Source of the DNA: Clostridiales bacterium
Lineage (GTDB): Bacteria > Bacillota > Clostridia > Oscillospirales > Oscillospiraceae
DNA: 64,000 bases
Direction of reading: 5' to 3'
Assembly: GCA_004554585.1 (NCBI GenBank)
Contig: SFLH01000005.1
Location: forward strand, 55,263 to 119,262
The position numbers and the translations under genes are program-made. The notes under the pieces were generated by a model. The model searched no databases. It saw nothing but the letters and a program-made list of their open reading frames with translations, and was not told the DNA's origin. Positions 55,522 to 63,323 of this stretch are shown here, piece by piece (the stretch's first letter is position 1; each line of letters opens with the position of its first letter).

Positions 55522-56592
55522 TCAGATGGCCTCGGCGATCCGGCGGCCCATCTCGGCGGTGCCGATGAGCGTTCCCTCCCCGGCGAAGAGGTCAGGGGTG
55601 CGGTAGCCCTGGTCCAGAACGGCCTTGACGGCGTTCTCCACCGCGTCAGCCTCCTTGCCCAGGCCGAAGGTGTAGCGGAGCATCATGGCCGCCGAGAGGA
55701 TGGTGGCCATGGGGTTGGCCTTGTCCTGTCCGGCGATGTCCGGGGCGGAGCCGTGGACAGGCTCGTACATGCCGAAGTTGCCCTGGGCCAGGGAGGCCGA
55801 GGGCAGCATGCCGATGGAACCGGTGATCTGGCTGGCCTCGTCGGAGAGGATGTCCCCAAAGATGTTGCTGGTGACGATCACGTCAAACTGGCGGGGGTTG
55901 CGCACCAGCTGCATGGCGGCGTTGTCCACGTAGAGGTTGTCCAGGGTGACCTCGGGGTAGTCCTTGCCCACCTCGGCCACCACCCGCCGCCACAGGCGGG
56001 AGGACTCCAGAACGTTGGCCTTGTCCACACTGGTCACGTGCTTGTTGCGCTTCATGGCCATGTCGAAGGCCACCTTGGCGATGCGGCGGACCTCCTCCTC
56101 GGCGTACTGCTCCACGTCGTAGGCGGCGGGGCCCAGGTCGGTGTCCTTAAAGCCCTTTTCCCCGAAGTAGATGCCGCCGGTGAGCTCCCGCACCACCACG
56201 ATGTCCAGGCCACCGGCCAGGATCTCGGGCTTGAGGGGGGAGGCGTCCGCCAGCTGCTCAAAGAGCAGGGCGGGGCGGAGGTTGGCAAACAGGCCCAGGG
56301 CCTTCCGCAGCCCCAGCAGGGCCCGCTCGGGCCGCTGGTCTCCGGGGAGATTGTCCCACTTCCAGCCGCCCACGGCGCCCAGCAGCACCGCGTCAGAGGC
56401 CTTGCACACGTCGATGGTCTCCTGGGGCAGGCAGCCGCCGGTGGCGTCGATGGCGCAGCCGCCGGCCAGGACCTTGTTGTAATGGAAAGTGTGCCCAAAC
56501 TTCTCCCCTACCTTGTCCAGCACCAGCAGGGTCTGCTCAACCACATCGGGGCCGATGCCGTCGCCGGGGATGACCGCAAGTTGATACTCCAT
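55522..56592 (-). CDS. leuB: 3-isopropylmalate dehydrogenase
   Basis: Oxidative decarboxylation of 3-isopropylmalate, NAD and Mg/Mn dependent. 356 residues. Signatures: LAVIPGDGIGPDVVEQTLLV, LLGAVGGWKWDN, RALLGLRKALGLFANLRPA, and the metal site NIFGDILSDEASQITGSIGM, then HGSAPDIAGQDKANPMATIL. Last gene of the operon, 6 bases after leuD. Confidence 0.97.
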   Translation of the reverse strand: MEYQLAVIPGDGIGPDVVEQTLLVLDKVGEKFGHTFHYNKVLAGGCAIDATGGCLPQETIDVCKASDAVLLGAVGGWKWDNLPGDQRPERALLGLRKALGLFANLRPALLFEQLADASPLKPEILAGGLDIVVVRELTGGIYFGEKGFKDTDLGPAAYDVEQYAEEEVRRIAKVAFDMAMKRNKHVTSVDKANVLESSRLWRRVVAEVGKDYPEVTLDNLYVDNAAMQLVRNPRQFDVIVTSNIFGDILSDEASQITGSIGMLPSASLAQGNFGMYEPVHGSAPDIAGQDKANPMATILSAAMMLRYTFGLGKEADAVENAVKAVLDQGYRTPDLFAGEGTLIGTAEMGRRIAEAI

Positions 56593-56598
56593 AGCGTC

Positions 56599-57093
56599 TT
56601 ACGCCTCCTGTCTGTTCTTGATGTCGGCCATGAGGCCGCCGGCCTGGATGATCTCCTTGATGAAGGCCGGGAAGGGATTGGCCTGGTAGGTCTCCCCCTT
56701 GGTGGCGTTGGTGATGACGCCGGTGTCAAAATCCACGGCCACCTCATCGCCGGCCTGGATCTTCTCGCTGGCCTCGGGACACTCCAGAATGGCCAGGCCG
56801 ATGTTGATGGCGTTGCGGTAGAAGATCCGGGCGAAGGTCTTGGCGATGACGCAGGAGATGCCGGACTCCTTGATGACCATGGGGGCGTGCTCCCGGGAGG
56901 AGCCGCAGCCGAAGTTGAAGCCGCCCACCATCACGTCCCCGGCCTTGACCACGTTCACGAAGTCCTTGTCGATGTCCTCCATGCAGTGGGTTGCCAGTTC
57001 CTTCTTGTCGGCGATGTTCAGGTAGCGGGCGGGGATGATGACGTCGGTGTCCACATTGTCCCCATACTTATGTACAAAACCTTTTGCGTTCAT
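56599..57093 (-). CDS. leuD: 3-isopropylmalate dehydratase small subunit
   Basis: Swivel-domain subunit of isopropylmalate isomerase. 164 residues from ATG 57093 (MNAKGFVHKYGDNVDTDVI), favoured by AAAGGTG eight bases upstream; GTG 57102, which overlaps the leuC stop, is possible. Signatures: IIPARYLNIADKKELATHCM, GDVMVGGFNFGCGSSREHAP (the GCGSSREHAP loop) and ISCVIAKTFARIFYRNAIN. Short archaeal/clostridial form. Confidence 0.96.
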   Translation of the reverse strand: MNAKGFVHKYGDNVDTDVIIPARYLNIADKKELATHCMEDIDKDFVNVVKAGDVMVGGFNFGCGSSREHAPMVIKESGISCVIAKTFARIFYRNAINIGLAILECPEASEKIQAGDEVAVDFDTGVITNATKGETYQANPFPAFIKEIIQAGGLMADIKNRQEA

Positions 57094-57098
57094 GTCAC

Positions 57099-58358
57099 TC
57101 ACACCTTTCTCGGGTCGGCGATGACGCCGGCAACCGCGGAGGCCGCCGCCACAGCGGGGCTGGCCAGATAGATCTCAGAGGTAATGCCGCCCATCCGGCC
57201 CACGAAGTTCCGGTTGGTGGTGGCCACGCACTTCTCGCCGTTGGCCATGACGCCCATGTGGCCGCCCAGGCAGGGGCCGCAGGTGGGGGTGGACACGGCG
57301 CAGCCGGCGTCGATGAAGGTGGTCATATAGCCCAGCTCGATGCACTGCTTGAAGATGTGCTGGGTAGCGGGCATGACGATGCACCGCACGTGGCTGGCCA
57401 CCTTCCTGCCCTGGAGAATCTTGGCCGCCACGGCCATGTCCTCCAGCCGGCCGTTGGTGCAGGAGCCGATGACCACCTGGTCGATCTTGATCTCCCCCAC
57501 CTGGGAAATGGGGTGGGCGTTCTCGGGCAGGTGGGGGAAGGCCACGGTGGGCTCCACCTGGCTCAGGTCGATCTCCACGGTGCGCACATACTCGGCGTCG
57601 GGGTCGGCCTCATAGGCGGTGTAGGTCCGGTTTACCCGGCCGTCCAGATAGGCCCGGGTGATGTCGTCCACGGGGAAGATGCCGTTCTTGGCGCCGGCCT
57701 CAATGGACATGTTGGCGATGCACAGCCGGTCGTCCATGGACAGGGCGGCCACGCCGTCGCCGCAGTACTCCAGGCTCTGGTACAGGGCCCCGTCCACGCC
57801 GATCAGGCCAATGAGGTGGAGGATCACGTCCTTGCCGCTGACCCAGGGCTGGAGCTTGCCGGTCAGGTGGACTTTGATGGCCTCGGGGACCTTGAACCAG
57901 GTCTCGCCGGTGGCCATGCCCGCGGCCATGTCCGTGGAGCCCACGCCGGTGGAGAAGGCGCCCAGGGCGCCGTAGGTGCAGGTGTGGGAGTCGGCACCGA
58001 TGATGCACTCCCCGGCGGCCACCAGGCCCTTTTCGGGCAGCAGGGCGTGCTCCACGCCCATCTGGCCCACGTCGTAGAAGTTGTCGATGTCAAACCGCTG
58101 GGCAAAGGTGCGGCACTGCAGGCACTGCTCGGCGGCCTTGATGTCCTTGTTGGGGGTGAAGTGGTCCATGACCAGGGAGATCTTGCTCTTATCGAACACC
58201 CCAGTAAAGCCCTCCTTGTCAAACTCCCGGATGGCCACGGGGGATGTGATGTCGTTGCCCAGGACCATGTCCAGCTTGGCCCGGATGAGCTGGCCTGCCT
58301 TCACTTCCGGCAGGCCAGCGTGGGCGGCGAGAATTTTTTGCGTCATTGTCATTCCCAT
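57099..58358 (-). CDS. leuC: 3-isopropylmalate dehydratase large subunit
   Basis: 4Fe-4S aconitase-family subunit that isomerises 2- to 3-isopropylmalate. 419 residues, the shorter form. Cluster cysteines are seen in VIGSCTNGRLEDMAVAA and in STPTCGPCLGGHMG. Also GADSHTCTYGALGAFSTGVG and VMDHFTPNKDIKAAEQC. ATG 58358 with GAGGAGG eight bases upstream. Confidence 0.97.
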   Translation of the reverse strand: MGMTMTQKILAAHAGLPEVKAGQLIRAKLDMVLGNDITSPVAIREFDKEGFTGVFDKSKISLVMDHFTPNKDIKAAEQCLQCRTFAQRFDIDNFYDVGQMGVEHALLPEKGLVAAGECIIGADSHTCTYGALGAFSTGVGSTDMAAGMATGETWFKVPEAIKVHLTGKLQPWVSGKDVILHLIGLIGVDGALYQSLEYCGDGVAALSMDDRLCIANMSIEAGAKNGIFPVDDITRAYLDGRVNRTYTAYEADPDAEYVRTVEIDLSQVEPTVAFPHLPENAHPISQVGEIKIDQVVIGSCTNGRLEDMAVAAKILQGRKVASHVRCIVMPATQHIFKQCIELGYMTTFIDAGCAVSTPTCGPCLGGHMGVMANGEKCVATTNRNFVGRMGGITSEIYLASPAVAAASAVAGVIADPRKV

Positions 58359-58394
58359 AGGAAAAACCTCCTCTTGTTCTGGCAGAATGGTTGC

Positions 58395-60110
58395 TCAGCG
58401 GGCGCCGTCTTTGCTGCCGCTGGCTGTGGGGAAGAACTGCTTGACCTTGTTCTCCCGGTTCACGGCGGTAATCAGCGCATAGACCGAGGCCATGGTGATG
58501 TCGCTGTCCACGCCCACGCCCCAGTAGTGGTTGCCTTCCTCATCGGCAATGACCACGTAGGCCGAAGCCAGGGAGTCCGAATCGGTCTCCAGAGCGTGCT
58601 CTTCGTAATCCACGAAGCGGTATTTGATGTTGGGGTTGGCGATCTTGAGCACGTTGCTCACGGCGTCCAGAGGGCCGTTGCCCCGGGCGCTGAGGTAGTA
58701 CAGCTCATTGTGGATGGCCAGGGTCACATCGGCCACCGTGGATCCGCCCTCCCGGATCCAGGAGATGTCCTGCAGGGCGATGGGCTCGTCCTTGTTCTGG
58801 TACTCGTGCTGGAAGGCCACCAGGATCTCGTGGGGGCTGAGCTCCTTGTGGGCGTGGTCGGAAATGCCCTTGATGAAGTAGCCCACCTCGGTGGCCATCT
58901 CCTTGGGCAGGTCGTAGCCGAAGTTGTGCTCCAGGATGTAGGAGATGCCGCCCTTGCCCGACTGGCTGTTGATGCGGATGACGTCGGTCTCGTACTCCCG
59001 GTTCACGTCGTGGGGGTCCAGGGGGAGGTAGGGAACGGTCCAGTATTTCTCGTTGTTCTCCTCCCGGAAGTGCATCCCCTTGGCGATGGCGTCCTGGTGG
59101 GAGCCAGAGAAGGCGGCGAAGACCAGATGGCCGGAGTAGGGCTGGCGATAGCCCACGCTCATGCCCGTCAGGTCCTCATAGAACTTGACGATCTTGGGCA
59201 TGTCGGAGAAGTCCAGCTGGGGGTCCACCCCGTGGGTGAAGAGGTTCATGGCCATGGTGATGATGTCCACGTTGCCCGTGCGCTCGCCGTTGCCGAAGAG
59301 GGTGCCCTCGATCCGGTCGCCCCCGGCCAGCAGGGCCAGCTCGCCGGCGGCCACAGCGGTGCCCCGGTCGTTGTGGGGGTGGATGGAGAGGATCACGTTC
59401 TCCCGGTCGTGCAGGTGCTTGCTCATGTACTCGATCTGCTGGGCATAGACGTGGGGCATGGACATCTCCACGGTGGAGGGCAGGTTGATGATGACCTGGC
59501 GCTCGGGCCGGGGCTTCCAGACGTCGATGACGGCGTTGCAGATGCGCAGGGCAAACTCCACCTCGGTGCCGGTGAAGCTCTCGGGGGAGTACTCAAAGCG
59601 GAAGTTGGTCTCGGGCATTTTCGCCGCGTACTCGTCAAAGAGCTTGGCGCCAGAGACGGCGATGTCCACGATCTCATCCTCGCTCATGCGGAAGACCTGC
59701 TGGCGCTGGGCAAAGGAGGTGGAGTTGTACAGGTGGACCACCACGTTCTTGGCCCCCTTGATGGCAGCGAAGGTCTTCTGAATGATGTGGGGGCGGGACT
59801 GGGTGAGCACCTGGATGGACACGTCCTCAGGGATGAGGTGGTCCTCGATGATGGTGCGCAGGAACTCATACTCGGTCTCCGAGGCAGCGGGGAAGCCCAC
59901 CTCGATCTCTTTAAAGCCCACGTCCAGCAGGAAGCGGTAAAACTCCAGCTTTTCCTCCAGGTTCATGGGGGTGATCAGGGCCTGGTTGCCGTCCCGCAGG
60001 TCTACGCTGCACCAGGCGGGGGCCTTGGTCAGGCGGTCCTTTTTCGTCCAGTCCATACAGGTCTCCGGCGGCAGGTAATACCCGGGGCGGTACTTCTCAA
60101 AATTTTTCAT
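58395..60110 (-). CDS. leuA: 2-isopropylmalate synthase (LeuA type 2)
   Basis: First committed leucine step: acetyl-CoA plus 2-ketoisovalerate. 571 residues from ATG 60110. TIM barrel with SVDLRDGNQALITPM, VGFPAASETEYEF, INLPSTVEMSMPHVYA, SIHPHNDRGTAVAAGELAL with metal-binding His residues, and GERTGNVDIITMAMNLF. The C-terminal ~150 residues form the leucine-sensing regulatory domain. The sequence follows the longer actinobacterial-type LeuA2 subfamily. First gene of the operon, behind a Leu T-box. Confidence 0.96.
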   Translation of the reverse strand: MKNFEKYRPGYYLPPETCMDWTKKDRLTKAPAWCSVDLRDGNQALITPMNLEEKLEFYRFLLDVGFKEIEVGFPAASETEYEFLRTIIEDHLIPEDVSIQVLTQSRPHIIQKTFAAIKGAKNVVVHLYNSTSFAQRQQVFRMSEDEIVDIAVSGAKLFDEYAAKMPETNFRFEYSPESFTGTEVEFALRICNAVIDVWKPRPERQVIINLPSTVEMSMPHVYAQQIEYMSKHLHDRENVILSIHPHNDRGTAVAAGELALLAGGDRIEGTLFGNGERTGNVDIITMAMNLFTHGVDPQLDFSDMPKIVKFYEDLTGMSVGYRQPYSGHLVFAAFSGSHQDAIAKGMHFREENNEKYWTVPYLPLDPHDVNREYETDVIRINSQSGKGGISYILEHNFGYDLPKEMATEVGYFIKGISDHAHKELSPHEILVAFQHEYQNKDEPIALQDISWIREGGSTVADVTLAIHNELYYLSARGNGPLDAVSNVLKIANPNIKYRFVDYEEHALETDSDSLASAYVVIADEEGNHYWGVGVDSDITMASVYALITAVNRENKVKQFFPTASGSKDGAR

Positions 60111-60139
60111 GGGAACACACGATCCTTTCCATGTCAAGG

Positions 60140-60362
60140 CGGAGAGGATAAAAAAAGCTCCGCCTCTTTTTTCTGCAAAGAGACGAAGATCTTACTTTCT
60201 CCGCGGTACCACTCTTATTGACGTCCAACAACGCCCACTCAAATAGCTCACACTCCGGGGTGAGACGCCAATTCTCTCCATACGACCTCGCACCAACCGG
60301 CCGCTCTCTGAGATGGGTTTGGAAAAGGCATATTCCCTTCATCGCGTGACGGTATCAAATTT
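60140..60362 (-). promoter_or_regulatory. T-box riboswitch, Leu specifier, for leuA-C-D-B
   Basis: Minus strand: T-box motif AAGAGTGGTACCGCGG at 60216-60201 and a terminator (60190-60145) with arms CTCTTTGC-AGAAAAAAGAG / CGGAG and seven Ts. Stem I is upstream; the CTC codon followed by A at 60264-60262 fits a Leu specifier. Uncharged tRNA-Leu should permit read-through into the leu genes. Exact Stem I limits are approximate. Confidence 0.9.
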
Positions 60363-60373
60363 TCACTGTTTAA

Positions 60374-60402
60374 AGAATAGCCGATGCCCCTGTCTTTGTC
60401 AA
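60374..60402 (-). promoter_or_regulatory. Promoter of the leu operon
   Basis: TTGACA (60402-60397), 17-base spacer and TATTCT (60379-60374) on the minus strand. Confidence 0.7.
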
Positions 60403-60467
60403 GTGGGTAGGCCGGCGAAATTTTTCAAAAATCCCGGCGGTTTTTTTGCGCTTTTCCGCACAGGACG

Positions 60468-60508
60468 TAAAAACGCACCGCCGCCCTGCCAGCAGGGCAG
60501 CGGTGCGC
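60468..60508 (-). terminator. Terminator of the hydroxybutyryl-CoA dehydrogenase gene
   Basis: Minus-strand stem GCGCACCGCTGCCCT / AGGGCGGCGGTGCG and TTTTTACG. Confidence 0.85.
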
Positions 60509-60529
60509 AAACCGGGCAAGCCCGGGAAC

Positions 60530-61384
60530 TTACTTAGTATAATCGTAGAAGCCCTTGCCGCTCTTCCGGCCCAGACGGCCAGCACGATAGAGGACCTTGT
60601 ACAGGTGGGCGGGGCGATACTTGGAGTCGGCGGTCTCCTGATACAGAGACTCCATGACCTCAATCATCACATCGATGCCAATGAAGTCGGCCAGCTTCAG
60701 GGGGCCCATGGGCAGGTTGTAGCCCAGCTCGCAGGCCTTGTCGATGTCCTCATAGGAGCACACATTCTCCCCAGCCAGGATGGCGGCCTCGTTCATCATG
60801 GGGCACATGACCCGGTTGGCGATGAACATGGGCACGTCCTGCACGGTGACGAACTCCTTGCCGAAGCCCTTGGCCACAGTCTTACCAGTTTCAATGGTAT
60901 CCTCAGAGGTGTCGTAAGCGTTGATGATCTCCACCAGCTTCATGGCGGGCACGGGGCTGAAGAAGTGCATGCCCAAGAACTTCTCGGGACGCTGGGAGGC
61001 TGCCGCTAACTCGGTGATGCTCAGGGAAGAGGTATTGGAAACGAAGATGGCCTCAGGCTGGATGATGGGAGCCATCTTGGCAAAGGCATCCTTCTTCAGC
61101 TCCATGTTCTCCACCATGGCCTCAAAGACGATGTCCACATCCTTCAGATCCTCCAGCTCGATGGTGGCCTTCAGGCGGCCCAGCCAAGTGTCGGCTTGCT
61201 CCTGGGTAATCTTCCCCTTGGCGACCTTTTTCTCAAAGTTCTTCTTGATGTCGGCCACGCCCTTTTCCAGGGTAGGGGTCCGGTGATTGTAGAGGACCAC
61301 GTCATAGCCGCCCTCGAGAGCGACCTGAGCGATGCCTCTGCCCATGAGGCCTGCGCCATACACGCCAACAGTCTTAACTTCCAT
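60530..61384 (-). CDS. 3-hydroxybutyryl-CoA dehydrogenase
   Basis: Reduces acetoacetyl-CoA to 3-hydroxybutyryl-CoA in butyrate formation (or the reverse). 284 residues from ATG 61384 (AAGGAG upstream). NAD fold VGVYGAGLMGRGIAQVALEG; catalytic His in LGMHFFSPVPAMKLVEII with the Glu, Ser/Asn region IFVSNTSSLSITELAA; C-terminal LADFIGIDVMIEVMESLYQE and GRKSGKGFYDYTK. Length and motifs match clostridial Hbd. It is divergent from the butyryl-CoA-type dehydrogenase, whereas in many Clostridium genomes these genes share one operon. Confidence 0.93.
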   Translation of the reverse strand: MEVKTVGVYGAGLMGRGIAQVALEGGYDVVLYNHRTPTLEKGVADIKKNFEKKVAKGKITQEQADTWLGRLKATIELEDLKDVDIVFEAMVENMELKKDAFAKMAPIIQPEAIFVSNTSSLSITELAAASQRPEKFLGMHFFSPVPAMKLVEIINAYDTSEDTIETGKTVAKGFGKEFVTVQDVPMFIANRVMCPMMNEAAILAGENVCSYEDIDKACELGYNLPMGPLKLADFIGIDVMIEVMESLYQETADSKYRPAHLYKVLYRAGRLGRKSGKGFYDYTK

Positions 61385-61858
61385 GTCTGTGCAACTCCTT
61401 AATTTACATAATAATAGTACTTTAATACTGCCCCAAATGGGGTCGTACAATCATCCAATGGATCACAAGGGCGGAAAAATGGAGGTTTTCCGTCATGAAG
61501 AAGCCAGGACAATTTTTCATGTACCCTTCTTGCGCGGACAAACCCCGTTTCAATTCCTTGTGTTTGTCCTATCTTACAGGAAGAACCCCGCTTCGTCAAG
61601 GCCTGATTTTCTCATTTTCACAATTTTTCTACCCCCTCCCTCTTTCTCCATGGCAGATTCCACAGGAGGGTCCCAGGGGGGCCAGGGCCGACCGAGGGAC
61701 GAATTTCCTCTGTTTTTGTGGGTATTGTGCATTTTTTCCTTCAATTTTTTGTAGGTTTTGCCTGCATCTTTTTTTTCGTCTCCTCATTTCATAGTGTCAA
61801 TTAACTAAGCAACCCGCCAAAAATAATCAATATATGGCATGTGCCCCCTCATTTCTTA
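61385..61858. other. Gene-free region between divergent butyrate genes
   Basis: About 470 bases, AT-rich toward the right end, with no frame I can support. The palindrome CCCCAAATGGGG (61431-61442) lies about 50 bases before hbd and could be an operator. I do not see a Rex-type TTGTGA-N-TCACAA site. Confidence 0.4.
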
Positions 61859-61867
61859 TGATATAAT
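61859..61867 (+). promoter_or_regulatory. Extended -10 promoter of the acyl-CoA dehydrogenase gene
   Basis: TGATATAAT at 61859-61867 is a TGnTATAAT extended -10 with no good -35. The ~110-base leader contains a hairpin GGGCAT-TCTTCTC-ATGCCC (61909-61927). Confidence 0.6.
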
Positions 61868-61983
61868 ATCCCTGTAGAAGTTGCCCCGTGTGGAAGGCAC
61901 ATTGCTGTGGGCATTCTTCTCATGCCCAGGCAATTGTTTCAATGCTTGTTACGCAAGAAATCATTTACAGGAGGAATCTTAAT

Positions 61984-63204
61984 ATGGAATTCAAACTGAA
62001 CGAAGACCAGCAGATGATCCACGACCTTGCCAAGGACTTCGCAGAAACCGTTCTGCAGCCCCGCATCGATGAGATCGAAGCCGGCGAAATGGTCGAGGTG
62101 AGCAACGGCCAGAAGCATCCTCAGCTGCCCCACGACATTCACGAGCAGCTGGCTGAGTGCGGCTTCATCGGCATCAGCTTCCCCGAGGAGTATGACGGCA
62201 TGGGCATGGGCCATGTGGAGCAGGCCATCGTCATCAAGGAGCTCAGCCGTGTCTCCCCCTCCGTGGGCAAGTGCCTGGACGTGTACATCCTGGGCCTGGA
62301 AGCTCTGGACCTGTATGCCAACCACGAGCAGAAGCTGAAGTATCTGGCTCCCTGCTGCCGCGGCGAGCAGACCGTCTCCTTCGCTTTCACCGAGCCCGAG
62401 ACCGGTTCCGACCCCAAGATGCTGAAGACCCGTCTGGAGAAGCAGGCCGACGGCACCTACAAGCTCAACGGCGTCAAGCGCTTCATCTCCAACGCTGGTT
62501 ATGACGGCCCCTGCGTGCTGTTCGCCCTGCAGAAGGACGAGGAGTCCGGCAAGGACCTGGTCACCGGCCTGGTGATCGACAAGTTCTGCGAAGGCTACTC
62601 CATCTCCTCCCCCTGGGAGAAGATCGGCTATCGCGGCTCCGAAGTGTATGACATCTTCCTGGATGACGTGAAGGTCACCGAGGACCAGATCCTGGGCAAG
62701 CCCGGCGACGGCTTCACTCAGCTGCTGGGCACCACCGCTTATGGTAAGCTGGGCTTCACCGCCGTGTTCGTTGGTACCGCTCTGGGTGCTGCCGACATCG
62801 CTCTGAAGTACTGCCAGGAGAAGCTGCACCGCGGCAAGTCCATCACCAAGTTCCCCACCACTCAGCTGCGTCTGTCCACCATGCTGACCTATGCTCACAC
62901 TGCTGAGCTGCTGCTGCTGGAGGCTGCTGACTACTGCGACCACAACCACTTCGAGCCCGATGACATCCCCGTCATGCGTGCTGTTCAGGCCCGTACCGCT
63001 CAGGCTAAGGGCTATGCCGCTGAGACCGCTACCAAGGTTGCTACCATGGCCGTCAACGCTATGGGCGCTTATGGTGTCTGCGACGAGTATCAGGCTGAGC
63101 GCTTCCTGCGTGACGCTGCTGTTGCCCCCAACATCGAGGGTTCCGGCGACATCCAGTACCTGATCCACGGCATGTATGTTGCTGCCAACGGCAACACCAA
63201 CTGA
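61984..63204 (+). CDS. Acyl-CoA dehydrogenase, probable butyryl-CoA dehydrogenase
   Basis: FAD enzyme linking crotonyl-CoA and butyryl-CoA, which in anaerobes works with an electron-transfer flavoprotein. 406 residues from ATG 61984 (AGGAGGAATCTTAAT). Signatures: FAFTEPETGSDPKMLKTRLE (FAD/substrate motif), LGTTAYGKLGFTAVFVGTAL, MGAYGVCDEYQAERFLRDAA and the catalytic Glu in PNIEGSGDIQYLI. It is longer at the N-terminus than Clostridium Bcd by ~25 residues and diverged, so short-chain specificity is an inference from the neighbours. Codons such as GCT, CGT and GGT become frequent in its second half, which suggests strong expression. etfAB are not in the window. Confidence 0.88.
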   Translation: MEFKLNEDQQMIHDLAKDFAETVLQPRIDEIEAGEMVEVSNGQKHPQLPHDIHEQLAECGFIGISFPEEYDGMGMGHVEQAIVIKELSRVSPSVGKCLDVYILGLEALDLYANHEQKLKYLAPCCRGEQTVSFAFTEPETGSDPKMLKTRLEKQADGTYKLNGVKRFISNAGYDGPCVLFALQKDEESGKDLVTGLVIDKFCEGYSISSPWEKIGYRGSEVYDIFLDDVKVTEDQILGKPGDGFTQLLGTTAYGKLGFTAVFVGTALGAADIALKYCQEKLHRGKSITKFPTTQLRLSTMLTYAHTAELLLLEAADYCDHNHFEPDDIPVMRAVQARTAQAKGYAAETATKVATMAVNAMGAYGVCDEYQAERFLRDAAVAPNIEGSGDIQYLIHGMYVAANGNTN

Positions 63205-63242
63205 TCCAGTCTGCCACTGACGTCATTTCATGTCACTTCCGT

Positions 63243-63269
63243 CGGTCGGCCCCTTTGCGGGGCCGGCCG
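63243..63269 (+). other. GC hairpin between acyl-CoA dehydrogenase and crotonase genes
   Basis: 11-bp stem CGGTCGGCCCC / GGGGCCGGCCG with loop TTTGC and no T run after it. It may act as an mRNA processing or stabilising structure, or set the relative amounts of the two proteins. Confidence 0.55.
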
Positions 63270-63323
63270 GCGTAAGCAAACCGGCTGAAAGGCCGAGTAC
63301 TTATAATAGTGGAGGATTTTATC

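Noticed and set aside
57084..60221. 1045-residue plus-strand ORF opposite leuC and leuA
   Set aside because: Antisense shadow in GC-rich sequence; leuC and leuA are well supported by motifs.
60097..60342. 81-residue minus-strand ORF before leuA
   Set aside because: It spans the T-box leader, including the terminator, and shows no protein features.
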